Origin: Bacillota bacterium
GTDB lineage: Bacteria > Bacillota > Clostridia > Oscillospirales > Acutalibacteraceae
Assembly: GCA_023412845.1 (NCBI GenBank)
Contig: JAEZRH010000179.1
Location: forward strand, 1-16,506
Direction of reading: 5' to 3'
Length of the DNA: 16,506 nt
This document shows positions 1 to 6,332 of the stretch, piece after piece; position 1 is the first letter of the stretch, and each line of letters begins with the position of its first letter. The notes beneath the pieces were generated by a model. The model was not told where the DNA came from and did no database searches. It saw only the letters and a list, made by a program, of their open reading frames with translations. A program made the translations under genes and the position numbers.

Positions 1-527
1 CGGCCGTGCACGGCGAGCATGGCCGCCGTGTCCCTGAACCCCTTTTCCGCCGCTTCCGCGGCCCTTGCTGCGGCGAGTTCGAGATTTTCCCCCGCTTTCA
101 GGGAGCGCCTGAATTCATCCACGGCGGGGGCCATCCCGTCCAGGAAGGTTTTATCCCCGACTCTGGCTTTTCCCCGTGCCGAGACCCCGTCCTCAAACGC
201 CTGAAACAGATCGCAGAGATCGGAATCCGTCAGCTCGGTTTTTCCTTTCAGCACTTTACCGGCATTCATGAAGCCGGAAGCCATCAGCGTCCCCATCGTA
301 GACGGGACGGCCGAAGACATCGCCTTGCCTGCAGTATAGAGCAGCCTGCCCGCGTCGTTGCCGTCGAAACCTTCGGCCGCTTTGCATGCCGCCAGAAAAC
401 CGTCGCTCATGGTCAGGCCGAGGTCGCCGTCCCCGACGACGCTGTCCAGCCCGATCAGGTCCTCCTTGTTCTGAAGCATGATTTCAGCAAATGAGTTCAG
501 AAGATGTTTCAAACCCTGCACATTCAT
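1..527 (-). CDS. dhaL: DhaL-type kinase subunit (ADP/ATP-binding), C-terminus cut by window edge
   Basis: Phosphotransfer subunit partner of DhaK. In the family, DhaL binds the nucleotide through Mg-coordinating aspartates and transfers phosphate to the ketose held by DhaK in the cytoplasm. The frame translates from ATG at 527 as MNVQGLKHLLNSFAEI and carries the metal-binding aspartates at D28, D33 and D35 in LDSVVGDGDLG. About 175 residues are visible of a family length near 200-210; the stop lies outside the window. It follows dhaK by 26 nt, so it is probably co-transcribed. Unusual points: the common GDGDHG/GDADHG is GDGDLG here, and the nucleotide-binding loop usually written GGASGPL is replaced by VPSTMGTLMAS. 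This points to a divergent DhaL subfamily. No DhaM (PTS donor) is visible, so ATP dependence is possible but unproven. The upstream ribosome binding site is a weak GGGGG run. Confidence 0.85.
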   Translation of the reverse strand, partial: MNVQGLKHLLNSFAEIMLQNKEDLIGLDSVVGDGDLGLTMSDGFLAACKAAEGFDGNDAGRLLYTAGKAMSSAVPSTMGTLMASGFMNAGKVLKGKTELTDSDLCDLFQAFEDGVSARGKARVGDKTFLDGMAPAVDEFRRSLKAGENLELAAARAAEAAEKGFRDTAAMLAVHG

Positions 528-553
528 TTGGAAAGCCCCCGTCTTTTCAATAC

Positions 554-1561
554 TTATTGTTTAAAAAACGGCGTATATGCCTGAGAGTCCATCAGCGGCT
601 TCAGTTCGCCGTCCAGCCGGAGCAGCGAGATGGAGAACCCGGCCATCTCCAGCGAGGTGGCATACTCGCCCACGTAATAGCGGTGTACGCCGATCCCGTT
701 TTCCGCCAGCACCTGATCGATGCGGCGGGCGACGATGTACTGCTCGTCCAGCGGCGTTGCGCCGAGTCCGTTGACAAGAACGTCCACCTCGTCCCCGGCG
801 GAATATGGCAGGTCGGCCAGAATCTGCCGGAGCATTTCGTCGACGATCCGGTCGGCGGGCTCCAGCTTCCCCCTGCGGATGCCGGTTTCCCCGTGGATGC
901 CCATGCCGATCTCCATTTCATCGTCTCCGATGCTGAAGCCCGGCTTTCCCACGCGCGGAACGGTGCACGGCGTCAGGGCGACGCCCATGGTTCGGACGTT
1001 CGCCGCGGCCTTTTCCGCAATGCGTTTGACTTCCTCCAGCGGCTTCTTCAGTTCCGCCGCCGCGCCGGCGCATTTGAACACGAAAAAGATGCCCGCGACT
1101 CCGCGGCGCGTGCTTTTTTCCCCCGGGGCCGAAGGGGCCGCGGAAGCGACGTCGTCACCGGCCACGACCGTGGCAACCTTGATGTTCTCTTCAAAATCCG
1201 CCATTTCGGAAGCCATGTCAAAGTTGAAGATATCCCCGTTGTAGTTGCCGTAGATGTACAGCACCCCGGCGCCGGAATCCACCGCTTTCGTCACGGCGAG
1301 GATCTGCTCGGGGCTGGGGGACTGGAACACGTCGCCCACGGCGCATCCGTCGAGCATCCCTCTGCCTACATAGCCGAGGAAAAGCGGAAGGTGACCGGAG
1401 CCGCCTCCCGTCACGAGACCGACCTTTCCTTTGACCGGGCTGGCCGTCACAAGGCAGTGTGCGTCGCCGCCCGTTTCGGAAATGATGTCCTTATGGGCGA
1501 TATACAGCCCTTCCAGCATCTCTCTGACATAATCCTCCGGCCTGTTGAGTATTTTCTTCAT
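554..1561 (-). CDS. dhaK: DhaK-type ketose kinase substrate-binding subunit
   Basis: 335 residues, normal for DhaK. The family binds dihydroxyacetone or another short ketose covalently as a hemiaminal on a histidine; DhaL then phosphorylates it. Visible key residues by comparison with E. coli DhaK: H57 in GGGSGH, D110 in YGNYNGD (general acid/base pair), and H223 in GMGIHGE (covalent substrate His). The VNGLGATPL segment near 263-271 is also typical. Divergence: the canonical SGHEPxHxGY is SGHLPLFLGYVG, and GNYNGDIFNFDMA replaces KNYTGDxxNFE, so the substrate pocket differs from classic DHA kinases. It sits 79 nt after the mutarotase gene and 26 nt before dhaL on the same strand. Substrate could be dihydroxyacetone, glyceraldehyde or a tetrulose; the sequence does not decide. 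The GGGGGGA upstream of ATG 1561 is the only candidate ribosome binding site. Confidence 0.92.
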   Translation of the reverse strand: MKKILNRPEDYVREMLEGLYIAHKDIISETGGDAHCLVTASPVKGKVGLVTGGGSGHLPLFLGYVGRGMLDGCAVGDVFQSPSPEQILAVTKAVDSGAGVLYIYGNYNGDIFNFDMASEMADFEENIKVATVVAGDDVASAAPSAPGEKSTRRGVAGIFFVFKCAGAAAELKKPLEEVKRIAEKAAANVRTMGVALTPCTVPRVGKPGFSIGDDEMEIGMGIHGETGIRRGKLEPADRIVDEMLRQILADLPYSAGDEVDVLVNGLGATPLDEQYIVARRIDQVLAENGIGVHRYYVGEYATSLEMAGFSISLLRLDGELKPLMDSQAYTPFFKQ

Positions 1562-1640
1562 TATATTCCCCCCATTTCACGATCTTCTGGACTGATCGAA
1601 TCCGGCCCGGCGGGAGCCTGATCAAATATAAAACATCTTT

Positions 1641-2045
1641 TCACACGACATTGACGGTAAGAAGGATATTGGCGAACGTTCTCTGCTCTCCGGTCGAAAT
1701 GGCGAGGCGTACGTCCGGCCGGCACGAGGCGTCGTAAAAATCGTACCGGCTTAGCTCGTCGAGCTTCATCCCACCGAGGATCTTCCGGAACTCGTCGAAT
1801 ATGGCGGGCTGCTGGCCGTCGGGGACCATGACTTCCGCCTTTTCCACATTCACGGTTTTGCCGATGACCTCCAGCACTTCCGTCACGGTGGGACTGCCGC
1901 TTTTCAGGCCAAGATAGACCGCGGCGGCGCTTCCGCTCTTGGATGCGAGCGGATAGTTTCCGTCGGCGATCAGGATTTTGTCGCCGTGCCCGCACAGTGA
2001 CAGGACCCTCATGATTTCCGGATGGATGCAGGGCGTTTTCAGCAT
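1641..2045 (-). CDS. RbsD/FucU-family sugar mutarotase (FucU-like)
   Basis: 134 residues, close to E. coli FucU/RbsD length. The family interconverts anomers of free sugars (fucose, ribose) so that kinases and isomerases receive the right form; it acts in the cytoplasm as a ring-shaped oligomer. Motif CGHGDKILIADGNYP contains H20 and D28, matching the catalytic/binding His and Asp of the family, and the C-terminal ISTGEQRTFANILL matches the TGE..(Y)ANxIL ending. The RYDFYDAS segment resembles the FucU branch (RFAFYE) more than RbsD. Start ATG 2045 has a GAGG site overlapping the stop codon of the upstream SIS gene (gap 12 nt), so translation is probably coupled. Placed with a ribokinase-type kinase it probably supplies the kinase substrate; the sugar is not known. 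Confidence 0.9.
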   Translation of the reverse strand: MLKTPCIHPEIMRVLSLCGHGDKILIADGNYPLASKSGSAAAVYLGLKSGSPTVTEVLEVIGKTVNVEKAEVMVPDGQQPAIFDEFRKILGGMKLDELSRYDFYDASCRPDVRLAISTGEQRTFANILLTVNVV

Positions 2046-2057
2046 TTCACAATCGCC

Positions 2058-2672
2058 TCACTTTTCGTTATCTCTCAGATGGCCCAAAGTCCCGCCGGGG
2101 TGCCACCTCACATAATCTTTCGGAGTGATGCCTTTCGCTGTCTGCAAAATAACGCTTAGGCCCTGAAGAACAAGGATTTCCGACAGGATGGAAGAGCGGG
2201 GGGCGCGGTTCAGGGGGCCGCCTTCCCGCCCGACGCCGGCGAACAGGCAGGCGTCGCTTTCCCGCGCCAGCCACGAATCCACGTTGCCGGTCACGGCGAT
2301 GACCTTGCAGCCGTTGTTTTTGACAGCCTGCACGGTGGCCTTCAGTTCCTGCGTTTCTCCGCTGTTGGAGATGCAGATGACGACGTCGCCCGGTACGAGC
2401 TGCCCGCAGGAACCGTGGACGGCTTCCGTTCCGTGGAGAAAATAGGTCGGGGTCCCTGTGGAAGAGAACAGGGAAGCGATGTAGTTTGCCACGTGGGACG
2501 GTTTGCCGATGCCGGTGATATGGACCCGGTTCCCGTTTTTCTCCGCATTCCAGATCAGTTCGGCAGCCTGCTGGTAGATCGCGCTGTCGACCGTCCGGGT
2601 GAATGCGTCGAATTCTTCTTTCGAGATATTTACAAAATCCAGTAAAGCCTTTTGACTCGTTTCGCTGATCAT
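2058..2672 (-). CDS. SIS-domain phosphosugar isomerase (KdsD/GutQ-like, no CBS domains)
   Basis: 204 residues containing a single SIS (sugar isomerase) domain. Motifs: TGIGKPSH at 53-60, STGTP at 71-75, HGTEAVHGSCG ending near 90, SNSGET at 102-107, and a C-terminal HPGGTLGH starting at H191. These match arabinose-5-phosphate isomerase KdsD/GutQ, which is about 320 residues because of a CBS pair; here the protein ends right after the SIS domain. Established family chemistry is aldose-ketose isomerisation of a phosphosugar. Start: an open frame extends upstream to 2945, but it runs through the ribokinase gene. ATG 2672 has AAGGAG 8 nt upstream and overlaps the ribokinase stop by 4 nt (ATGA), so it is chosen. 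Coupling with the kinase suggests it isomerises that kinase's product; 6-phospho-3-hexuloisomerase-like activity is an alternative. Confidence 0.88.
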   Translation of the reverse strand: MISETSQKALLDFVNISKEEFDAFTRTVDSAIYQQAAELIWNAEKNGNRVHITGIGKPSHVANYIASLFSSTGTPTYFLHGTEAVHGSCGQLVPGDVVICISNSGETQELKATVQAVKNNGCKVIAVTGNVDSWLARESDACLFAGVGREGGPLNRAPRSSILSEILVLQGLSVILQTAKGITPKDYVRWHPGGTLGHLRDNEK

Positions 2673-3682
2673 AATGATTCTCCTTTCAGGCCCGCAAGCA
2701 GGGAAAGGTCGAGTCCGGTTTCCTTTTGGCTTCTGAGCAGTCCGATCACTTCCTCCAGCGTGGGCAGGGAAGGCTGCGCCCCAATCCGGGAGACGGTCAG
2801 GGTGGCCGTATAGTTTGCGAAGGTGAGCGCCTGGCTGTGGTCCAGCCCGGAGCAAACGCCGGTCGTAAATGCGCCGACAAACGAGTCGCCGGCGGCGGTG
2901 GGGTCCCTGACCTCGACCACGTCGATACACGGCTGGTAGATCCATTCGTCTCTGTTCGCCACGACCGCCCCGGCGTTGCCCATGGTAATGACCACGTTGG
3001 CGACGCCCCGCGCAAGCAGGGAATCGACGGCCGCCTTCACGTCGTCCTGGTTGACGGATTTCCCTTCCTTGCGGATCGGGATGCCGGTCAGGTCGGCCGC
3101 CTCGTGCTCGTTCGGAGAAATATAAGTCAGGCGGGAGAGCATTTTATCGGAGATCGGCGCCGAGGGGGCGGGATTCAGCATGACCGGGACCCCTTTCGCC
3201 GCGGCGTATTCCACGACAAGCTCGTCGATCTCCAGGGGAATCTCATGCTGCAGAACGACCATGTCGTAGCTGCCAATGCCGTCCTTCAGAAAAGCGACGT
3301 CTTCCGGCGTAATCGACATGTTCGCCCCGGGGACGACGATGATCCGGTTCTTCGCGGCTTTCCCTTCGCCGATTTCCAGAAGAACGGCTCCCACCGCGGA
3401 GGACCGCGCGGGGTCTACCGCTATGTACTGTGTGCGGATACCGGCCGCCTTGCCGGATTCAATAAGCTTGCGCCCGAAGTCATCGTCGCCGACCTTGCCG
3501 ACCATCGTGACGTCGGCGCCCAGGCGGGCCGCCTGAACGGCCTGGTTCGCGCCCTTGCCGCCCGGAGCCGTGCGGAAATCCCTGCCCAGCACGGTCTCGC
3601 CGGAACCGGGGAACCTCTCGGTCCGTATGGTCAGGTCCATCACCAGGCTTCCGACTACAAGAATCTGTGGCTTTTTGGACAT
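2669..3682 (-). CDS. Ribokinase-family (PfkB) carbohydrate kinase
   Basis: 337 residues. PfkB-family fold phosphorylating a free sugar or sugar-acid hydroxymethyl group with ATP. Visible: N-terminal VVGSLVMDL, substrate-binding GGKGANQA at 41-48 (as in ribokinase), NPAPSAP near 170-176, SPNEHEA near 189-195, and the PfkB signature DPTAAGDSFVGA at 260-271 with catalytic base D266. The motif set is closest to RbsK, but ribokinase-type kinases also include 2-keto-3-deoxygluconate and deoxyribose kinases. ATG 3682 is preceded by GGGGAG about 9 nt upstream. The 3' end overlaps the SIS gene start by 4 nt. A C-terminal tail of about 25 residues after the usual ribokinase end (LRSQKETGLDLSLLAGLKG) is slightly long. 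An exact substrate cannot be assigned. Confidence 0.9.
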   Translation of the reverse strand: MSKKPQILVVGSLVMDLTIRTERFPGSGETVLGRDFRTAPGGKGANQAVQAARLGADVTMVGKVGDDDFGRKLIESGKAAGIRTQYIAVDPARSSAVGAVLLEIGEGKAAKNRIIVVPGANMSITPEDVAFLKDGIGSYDMVVLQHEIPLEIDELVVEYAAAKGVPVMLNPAPSAPISDKMLSRLTYISPNEHEAADLTGIPIRKEGKSVNQDDVKAAVDSLLARGVANVVITMGNAGAVVANRDEWIYQPCIDVVEVRDPTAAGDSFVGAFTTGVCSGLDHSQALTFANYTATLTVSRIGAQPSLPTLEEVIGLLRSQKETGLDLSLLAGLKGESL

Positions 3683-3727
3683 ATGGTTGTTTCTCCCCTT
3701 TCGATTGGGACACGGCAGAGATACCCT

Positions 3728-3752
3728 GTGGCTGCAGGAACTGTTCCGCCAC
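3728..3752. repeat. Interrupted inverted repeat in aldolase-kinase spacer
   Basis: GTGGC (3728-3732) pairs with GCCAC (3748-3752), and GGAAC (3737-3741) with GTTCC (3743-3747); a TGCA bulge lies on one side. It sits in the 144-nt spacer between aldolase stop and kinase start, much longer than other gaps of this operon. No T-run follows on the minus strand, so it is not a standard terminator; an mRNA processing or stability element or a protein-binding dyad is possible. Confidence 0.4.
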
Positions 3753-3826
3753 GGTTTGCAGCACCCGCGGACGGCGGGCCGTGCGGGGCAGCTTTTCCGT
3801 CGAAGTTGACCGGAAAGGAGGAATGT

Positions 3827-4732
3827 TCAGTATTTGGTGGCGTCCAGGTTGCCGTCGCTGTTCAACTTTGCCAGCATGTCATCAATCTGTTCTTTTGTCA
3901 GGTCTACGCCCGGGCAGCGCATGTAGCCGCCATCAATCTCGTACAGAGCCTTGAGCGCCACCTTGTAATGCGCGATGTTGTTGCTGGCGTTGAGGATATC
4001 CGCGACGCGGTTGGTTTTCCTCTGCAGCATGCGGGCCCCGAGGTAATCGCCGCTTCTGTATTTGTTGTAGATGCCGATGTAGTGGTCGGGAAGGACCATC
4101 GCCGTGCCGGAGACCGTGCCGTCCCCGCCGGCGCACAGGGTGACGAAGAAGAGTTCGTCTGGTCCGCAGAGAACGGAGAACGTTCCGTCGCTGATCTCCA
4201 TGAACTGCTGGATGCGCGACATGTTCGGGTAGCTGTATTTGATGCCGATGACGTTCTTCGCCCTTGCGGCGATGCGTGCGGCCAGCTCCGGTGTGATATC
4301 GTTTACAGCACACTGCGGGATCGCGTACAGGTAGATCGGCATATTGGGAACGCTCTGCGCGACTTTGACATAGTATTCCTCCAGCGCCGCGTCGGACTGC
4401 TTGAAGAAGGCGGGGGTCACGACGCCAAGACCATCCGCGCCGACCGTTTCCGCATATTTTGCAAGCTCTACCGTATCCTCAAGGTTCATGGAACCTACCT
4501 GGGCGAACACGACGACTCTGCCGGCTGCGGCCCTGACGACAGTCTCGATGACGAGCTTGCGCTCCTCTACGCTGAGGTTCAGCATCTCTCCGGTGGTGCC
4601 GCAGGGATACAGGCAGTGGATTCCCTTTTTGATCAGGAATTCGCACAGGTCGGTCAAGGCCTTCACATCCACCCTGTTGTCTTTATCAAGCGGAGTAACT
4701 ACCGGAACCACTACGCCATACAGCTTTTTCAT
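3827..4732 (-). CDS. DapA/NanA-superfamily 2-keto acid aldolase (KDG-aldolase-like)
   Basis: 301 residues, a class I Schiff-base lyase of the DHDPS/N-acetylneuraminate lyase superfamily. Motifs: GTTGE at 45-49 (pyruvate carboxylate binding), Y136 in IYLYAIP, and the Schiff-base lysine K165 in GIKYS. The segment after the tyrosine reads AIPQCAV instead of the NVPxRTG of true dihydrodipicolinate synthase, so the aspartate-semialdehyde-binding Arg is missing; a catabolic 2-keto-3-deoxy-sugar-acid aldolase giving pyruvate plus an aldehyde fits better. Start: ATG 4732 has GGAGG 8 nt upstream; the alternative ATG at 4747 sits inside the CAATGGAGG containing that site. First gene of the minus-strand operon, downstream of a LacI-type operator at 4812-4833. 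Its substrate could come from the IlvD/Edd dehydratase of the transport operon. Confidence 0.88.
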   Translation of the reverse strand: MKKLYGVVVPVVTPLDKDNRVDVKALTDLCEFLIKKGIHCLYPCGTTGEMLNLSVEERKLVIETVVRAAAGRVVVFAQVGSMNLEDTVELAKYAETVGADGLGVVTPAFFKQSDAALEEYYVKVAQSVPNMPIYLYAIPQCAVNDITPELAARIAARAKNVIGIKYSYPNMSRIQQFMEISDGTFSVLCGPDELFFVTLCAGGDGTVSGTAMVLPDHYIGIYNKYRSGDYLGARMLQRKTNRVADILNASNNIAHYKVALKALYEIDGGYMRCPGVDLTKEQIDDMLAKLNSDGNLDATKY

Positions 4733-4770
4733 TAAAGTTTCCTCCATTGGTTTTTAATTATGAATGAACT

Positions 4771-4788
4771 TCCCTGAAAGTCAGGAAA
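4771..4788. repeat. Short inverted repeat in aldolase leader
   Basis: TTCCCTGA (from about 4770) and TCAGGAA (ending 4788) form a dyad around AAG in the leader between the operator and the aldolase start. There is no T-run on the minus strand, so it is not a clear terminator. It may be a leader hairpin. Confidence 0.3.
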
Positions 4789-4811
4789 AAGGGCAGGCTG
4801 AACGGATCAAT

Positions 4812-4833
4812 GGTATGATATCGTTTACATACC
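4812..4833. promoter_or_regulatory. LacI/CcpA-type operator upstream of the aldolase-kinase-dhaKL operon
   Basis: A 22-bp imperfect palindrome centred on CG at 4822/4823 with core TGATATCGTTTACA (4816-4829) and outer arms GGTATG/CATACC. The core fits the TGWNANCGNTNWCA pattern of catabolite-responsive elements and LacI-family operators. It shares 16 of 18 bases (TGATAWCGTWTACATACC) with the site at 8797 in front of the ABC transporter operon. It lies 80 nt upstream of the aldolase start and downstream of the LacI gene at 4906. A clear -35/-10 pair for this operon was not found; read-through from the regulator gene is possible. Confidence 0.65.
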
Positions 4834-4905
4834 GAGACCCTCTGGCAGCGCTTTATTCCGCCAAAGGGGCATGCCGGGGAAATTCTGCCGAACGCGGCGA
4901 ACCCG

Positions 4906-5940
4906 CTATTCGTTCTCCCATTTCTCTCCCATCTTTTCCGAACCCTTGAGGATCAGCTGGGGGATGAGGGTCCTGCGCTCGATCTCGTTCTCGGTGTCCG
5001 CGGAGGTACTCTTGATCTTCTCAATCAGCTGCCTCGCGGCGAGGCGCCCAACTTCCTTAGTTGGGCGCGAGATGTAGGAGATGTTCAGAATATCGCAGGT
5101 GTCGATCTCGTCGAAAACGATAAAGGAGATATCGTCCGGTATTTTCAGGTGATGCTCCGAGATGCATTTCAGCGCGCCGAGGCCCATTTCGTTGTTGGCG
5201 GCGAAGATGGCCGTGGGCATGGGGTCCATCAAGAGAATTTTATTTGTCAGTTCATATCCGCTTTCCATGCGGAAATCGCCGTAGAATACCAGATTTTCGT
5301 CATAGTCCAGGTCCTTCATCATGAAAGCCTTCTGGAAGCCCCTGAGCCTGTCGCGTCCCGTTTTGGACGTTTTCGGCCCCGAGATCATCGCGATGCGGCG
5401 GTGTCCTTCGTCCAGCATGGCGGTGGTGGCGTCGAACGCCCCCTTGATGTCATCCAGAAAGATGCCGTCGAAGTTCGAATACTTCACGTCCCGGTCGACA
5501 AGGTAGATGGGGATGCCGATGCTTTCCAGCAGCTTCAGGTAATCCCCGTTGAATTCGTTGGTGTCCGTTGTCGGCACGATGATGAGGCCCTTGATGACCT
5601 GCTTTTTGAGCTTTTTTAAGATCAGGCTTTCCTTTACCTCGTTCTCGTCCGTGTCGTAGAAAGCAACGATGTAATGCAGGTCGACTTCTTGATTGATCCC
5701 TTTCACGATGTCGCTGAAAAATGGGTTGGAAATGTCGGGTACAATAACGGCGATGGTATCCTGCTCGTTTTTTTCATGCGTACCGGCCACGGAATGTGGG
5801 GAAAAGTTGTACTTCCGGATGATCTCTTCGACCTTTTCCCTGGTCTCCTGCTTGACGGGACCCGAGCGGTTGATCACGCGCGAGACCGTTGCGCAGCTGA
5901 CCTGCGCTTCTTCCGCAATCTCCGATATCGTTATTGCCAT
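4906..5940 (-). CDS. LacI-family transcriptional regulator (first copy)
   Basis: 344 residues. N-terminal LacI helix-turn-helix TISEIAEEAQVSCATVSRVI (residues 4-23) is followed by a periplasmic-binding-protein-like ligand domain starting at TIAVIVPDISNPFF; later GHRRIAMISGP, AIFAANNEMGLGAL and DISFIVFDEID are typical. It should bind DNA as a dimer and release it on sugar binding. Start: ATG 5940 gives the usual MAITISEIA and has GGAG just upstream; ATG 5955 lacks a clear ribosome binding site. Oddity: the hinge helix, usually PNxxARxL with a Leu that intercalates at the central CG, reads PHSVAGTH, putting His55 in the Leu place. It faces the same way as the aldolase operon (173 nt gap) with no convincing terminator between. 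It is the obvious candidate regulator for that operon, but the second LacI protein is an equal candidate. Confidence 0.93.
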   Translation of the reverse strand: MAITISEIAEEAQVSCATVSRVINRSGPVKQETREKVEEIIRKYNFSPHSVAGTHEKNEQDTIAVIVPDISNPFFSDIVKGINQEVDLHYIVAFYDTDENEVKESLILKKLKKQVIKGLIIVPTTDTNEFNGDYLKLLESIGIPIYLVDRDVKYSNFDGIFLDDIKGAFDATTAMLDEGHRRIAMISGPKTSKTGRDRLRGFQKAFMMKDLDYDENLVFYGDFRMESGYELTNKILLMDPMPTAIFAANNEMGLGALKCISEHHLKIPDDISFIVFDEIDTCDILNISYISRPTKEVGRLAARQLIEKIKSTSADTENEIERRTLIPQLILKGSEKMGEKWENE

Positions 5941-6018
5941 GATTTCTCCATCCATTCAGTGACTGAAAATTTTCGGTGACGATCCATTTGCAGAAAAAAT
6001 ATATTGCCTTGCACAGTA

Positions 6019-6048
6019 AATATACATCACTTTCAGATAAAAAATCAA
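6019..6048 (-). promoter_or_regulatory. Candidate sigma-A promoter for the first LacI gene
   Basis: Read on the minus strand: TTGATT (-35, 6043-6048), 18-nt spacer, TATATT (-10, 6019-6024). Predicted start near 6012, leaving a leader of about 70 nt that contains the palindrome GAAAATTTTC at 5965-5974, a possible autoregulatory site. Confidence 0.4.
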
Positions 6049-6119
6049 GGATATTTCAAAACAAATTGGGCTTATTACATATTTCGTAAAGAGTAACCAT
6101 GAAAACGATGTGAAAATAA

Positions 6120-6171
6120 GCGAATTTTCAAAGAAAATATTCGCAATTTTCATAATTGCATTCATGAATGC
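6120..6171. repeat. Three abutting inverted repeats in the divergent control region
   Basis: (a) GCGAATTTTC 6120-6129 pairs with GAAAATATTCGC 6133-6144 apart from a 2-nt bulge. (b) GCAATT 6143-6148 pairs with AATTGC 6154-6159. (c) GCATTCATGAATGC 6158-6171 is a perfect 14-bp palindrome. Neighbouring dyads share 1-2 bases. They lie upstream of both divergent promoters, where activator or repressor binding would be expected. Confidence 0.5.
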
Positions 6172-6265
6172 CTTGAAATTTGCCAAGACAGAATATTTTT
6201 GAGCGGACCGCTATCAGCGGATTATACTTAAAATTCATGCTGGGAATAATTCGCTGCCGGACGGG

Positions 6266-6293
6266 TTGACAATCACGCGGCGTAAGTTATACT
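6266..6293 (+). promoter_or_regulatory. Sigma-A promoter of the Zn dehydrogenase gene
   Basis: Consensus -35 TTGACA at 6266-6271, 16-nt spacer, -10 TATACT at 6288-6293. Predicted start near 6300. A perfect CTCTCA/TGAGAG dyad (6292-6306) overlaps the start point, and a LacI-type operator follows at 6312-6325, the position expected for repression. Confidence 0.7.
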
Positions 6294-6311
6294 CTCAAAC
6301 TGAGAGGAGTA

Positions 6312-6332
6312 GGAAACCGTTTACAGTTTTCC
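6312..6332. promoter_or_regulatory. LacI/CcpA-type operator downstream of dehydrogenase promoter
   Basis: GGAAACCGTTTACA at 6312-6325, centred on CG at 6318/6319, fits the TGWNANCGNTNWCA pattern at 13 of 14 positions (first T is G). It shares the right half CGTTTACA with the operator at 4816. A wider dyad (GGAAAC with GTTTTCC, to 6332) surrounds it. It lies about 12-25 nt after the predicted transcription start. Confidence 0.55.

Noticed and set aside
491..1621. Plus-strand open frame opposite dhaK
   Set aside because: Antisense to a full-length DhaK with all catalytic residues; low-complexity, Arg/His-rich translation.
2673..2945. N-terminal extension of the SIS protein
   Set aside because: It runs through the ribokinase coding region; the ATG at 2672 has a clear AAGGAG and gives the normal family N-terminus.
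2726..4735. Long plus-strand open frame (about 669 codons) opposite the kinase and aldolase genes
   Set aside because: It is antisense to two well-supported enzymes, has no recognisable domain and reflects the GC-rich codon usage of the real genes.
4834..4905. Terminator between the first LacI gene and the aldolase operon
   Set aside because: Only short stems (a 4-bp GCCG/CGGC and the palindrome GGCATGCC) and no U-run on the minus strand.
6100..6113. TGAAAACGATGTGA as another CG-centred operator
   Set aside because: It fits the loose cre pattern at 13 of 14 positions, but its halves are not symmetric and it lacks the flanking sequence shared by the better sites.
5956..6186. Small minus-strand open frame in the divergent region
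   Set aside because: AT-rich, no ribosome binding site, no family resemblance, and it covers the candidate LacI promoter.
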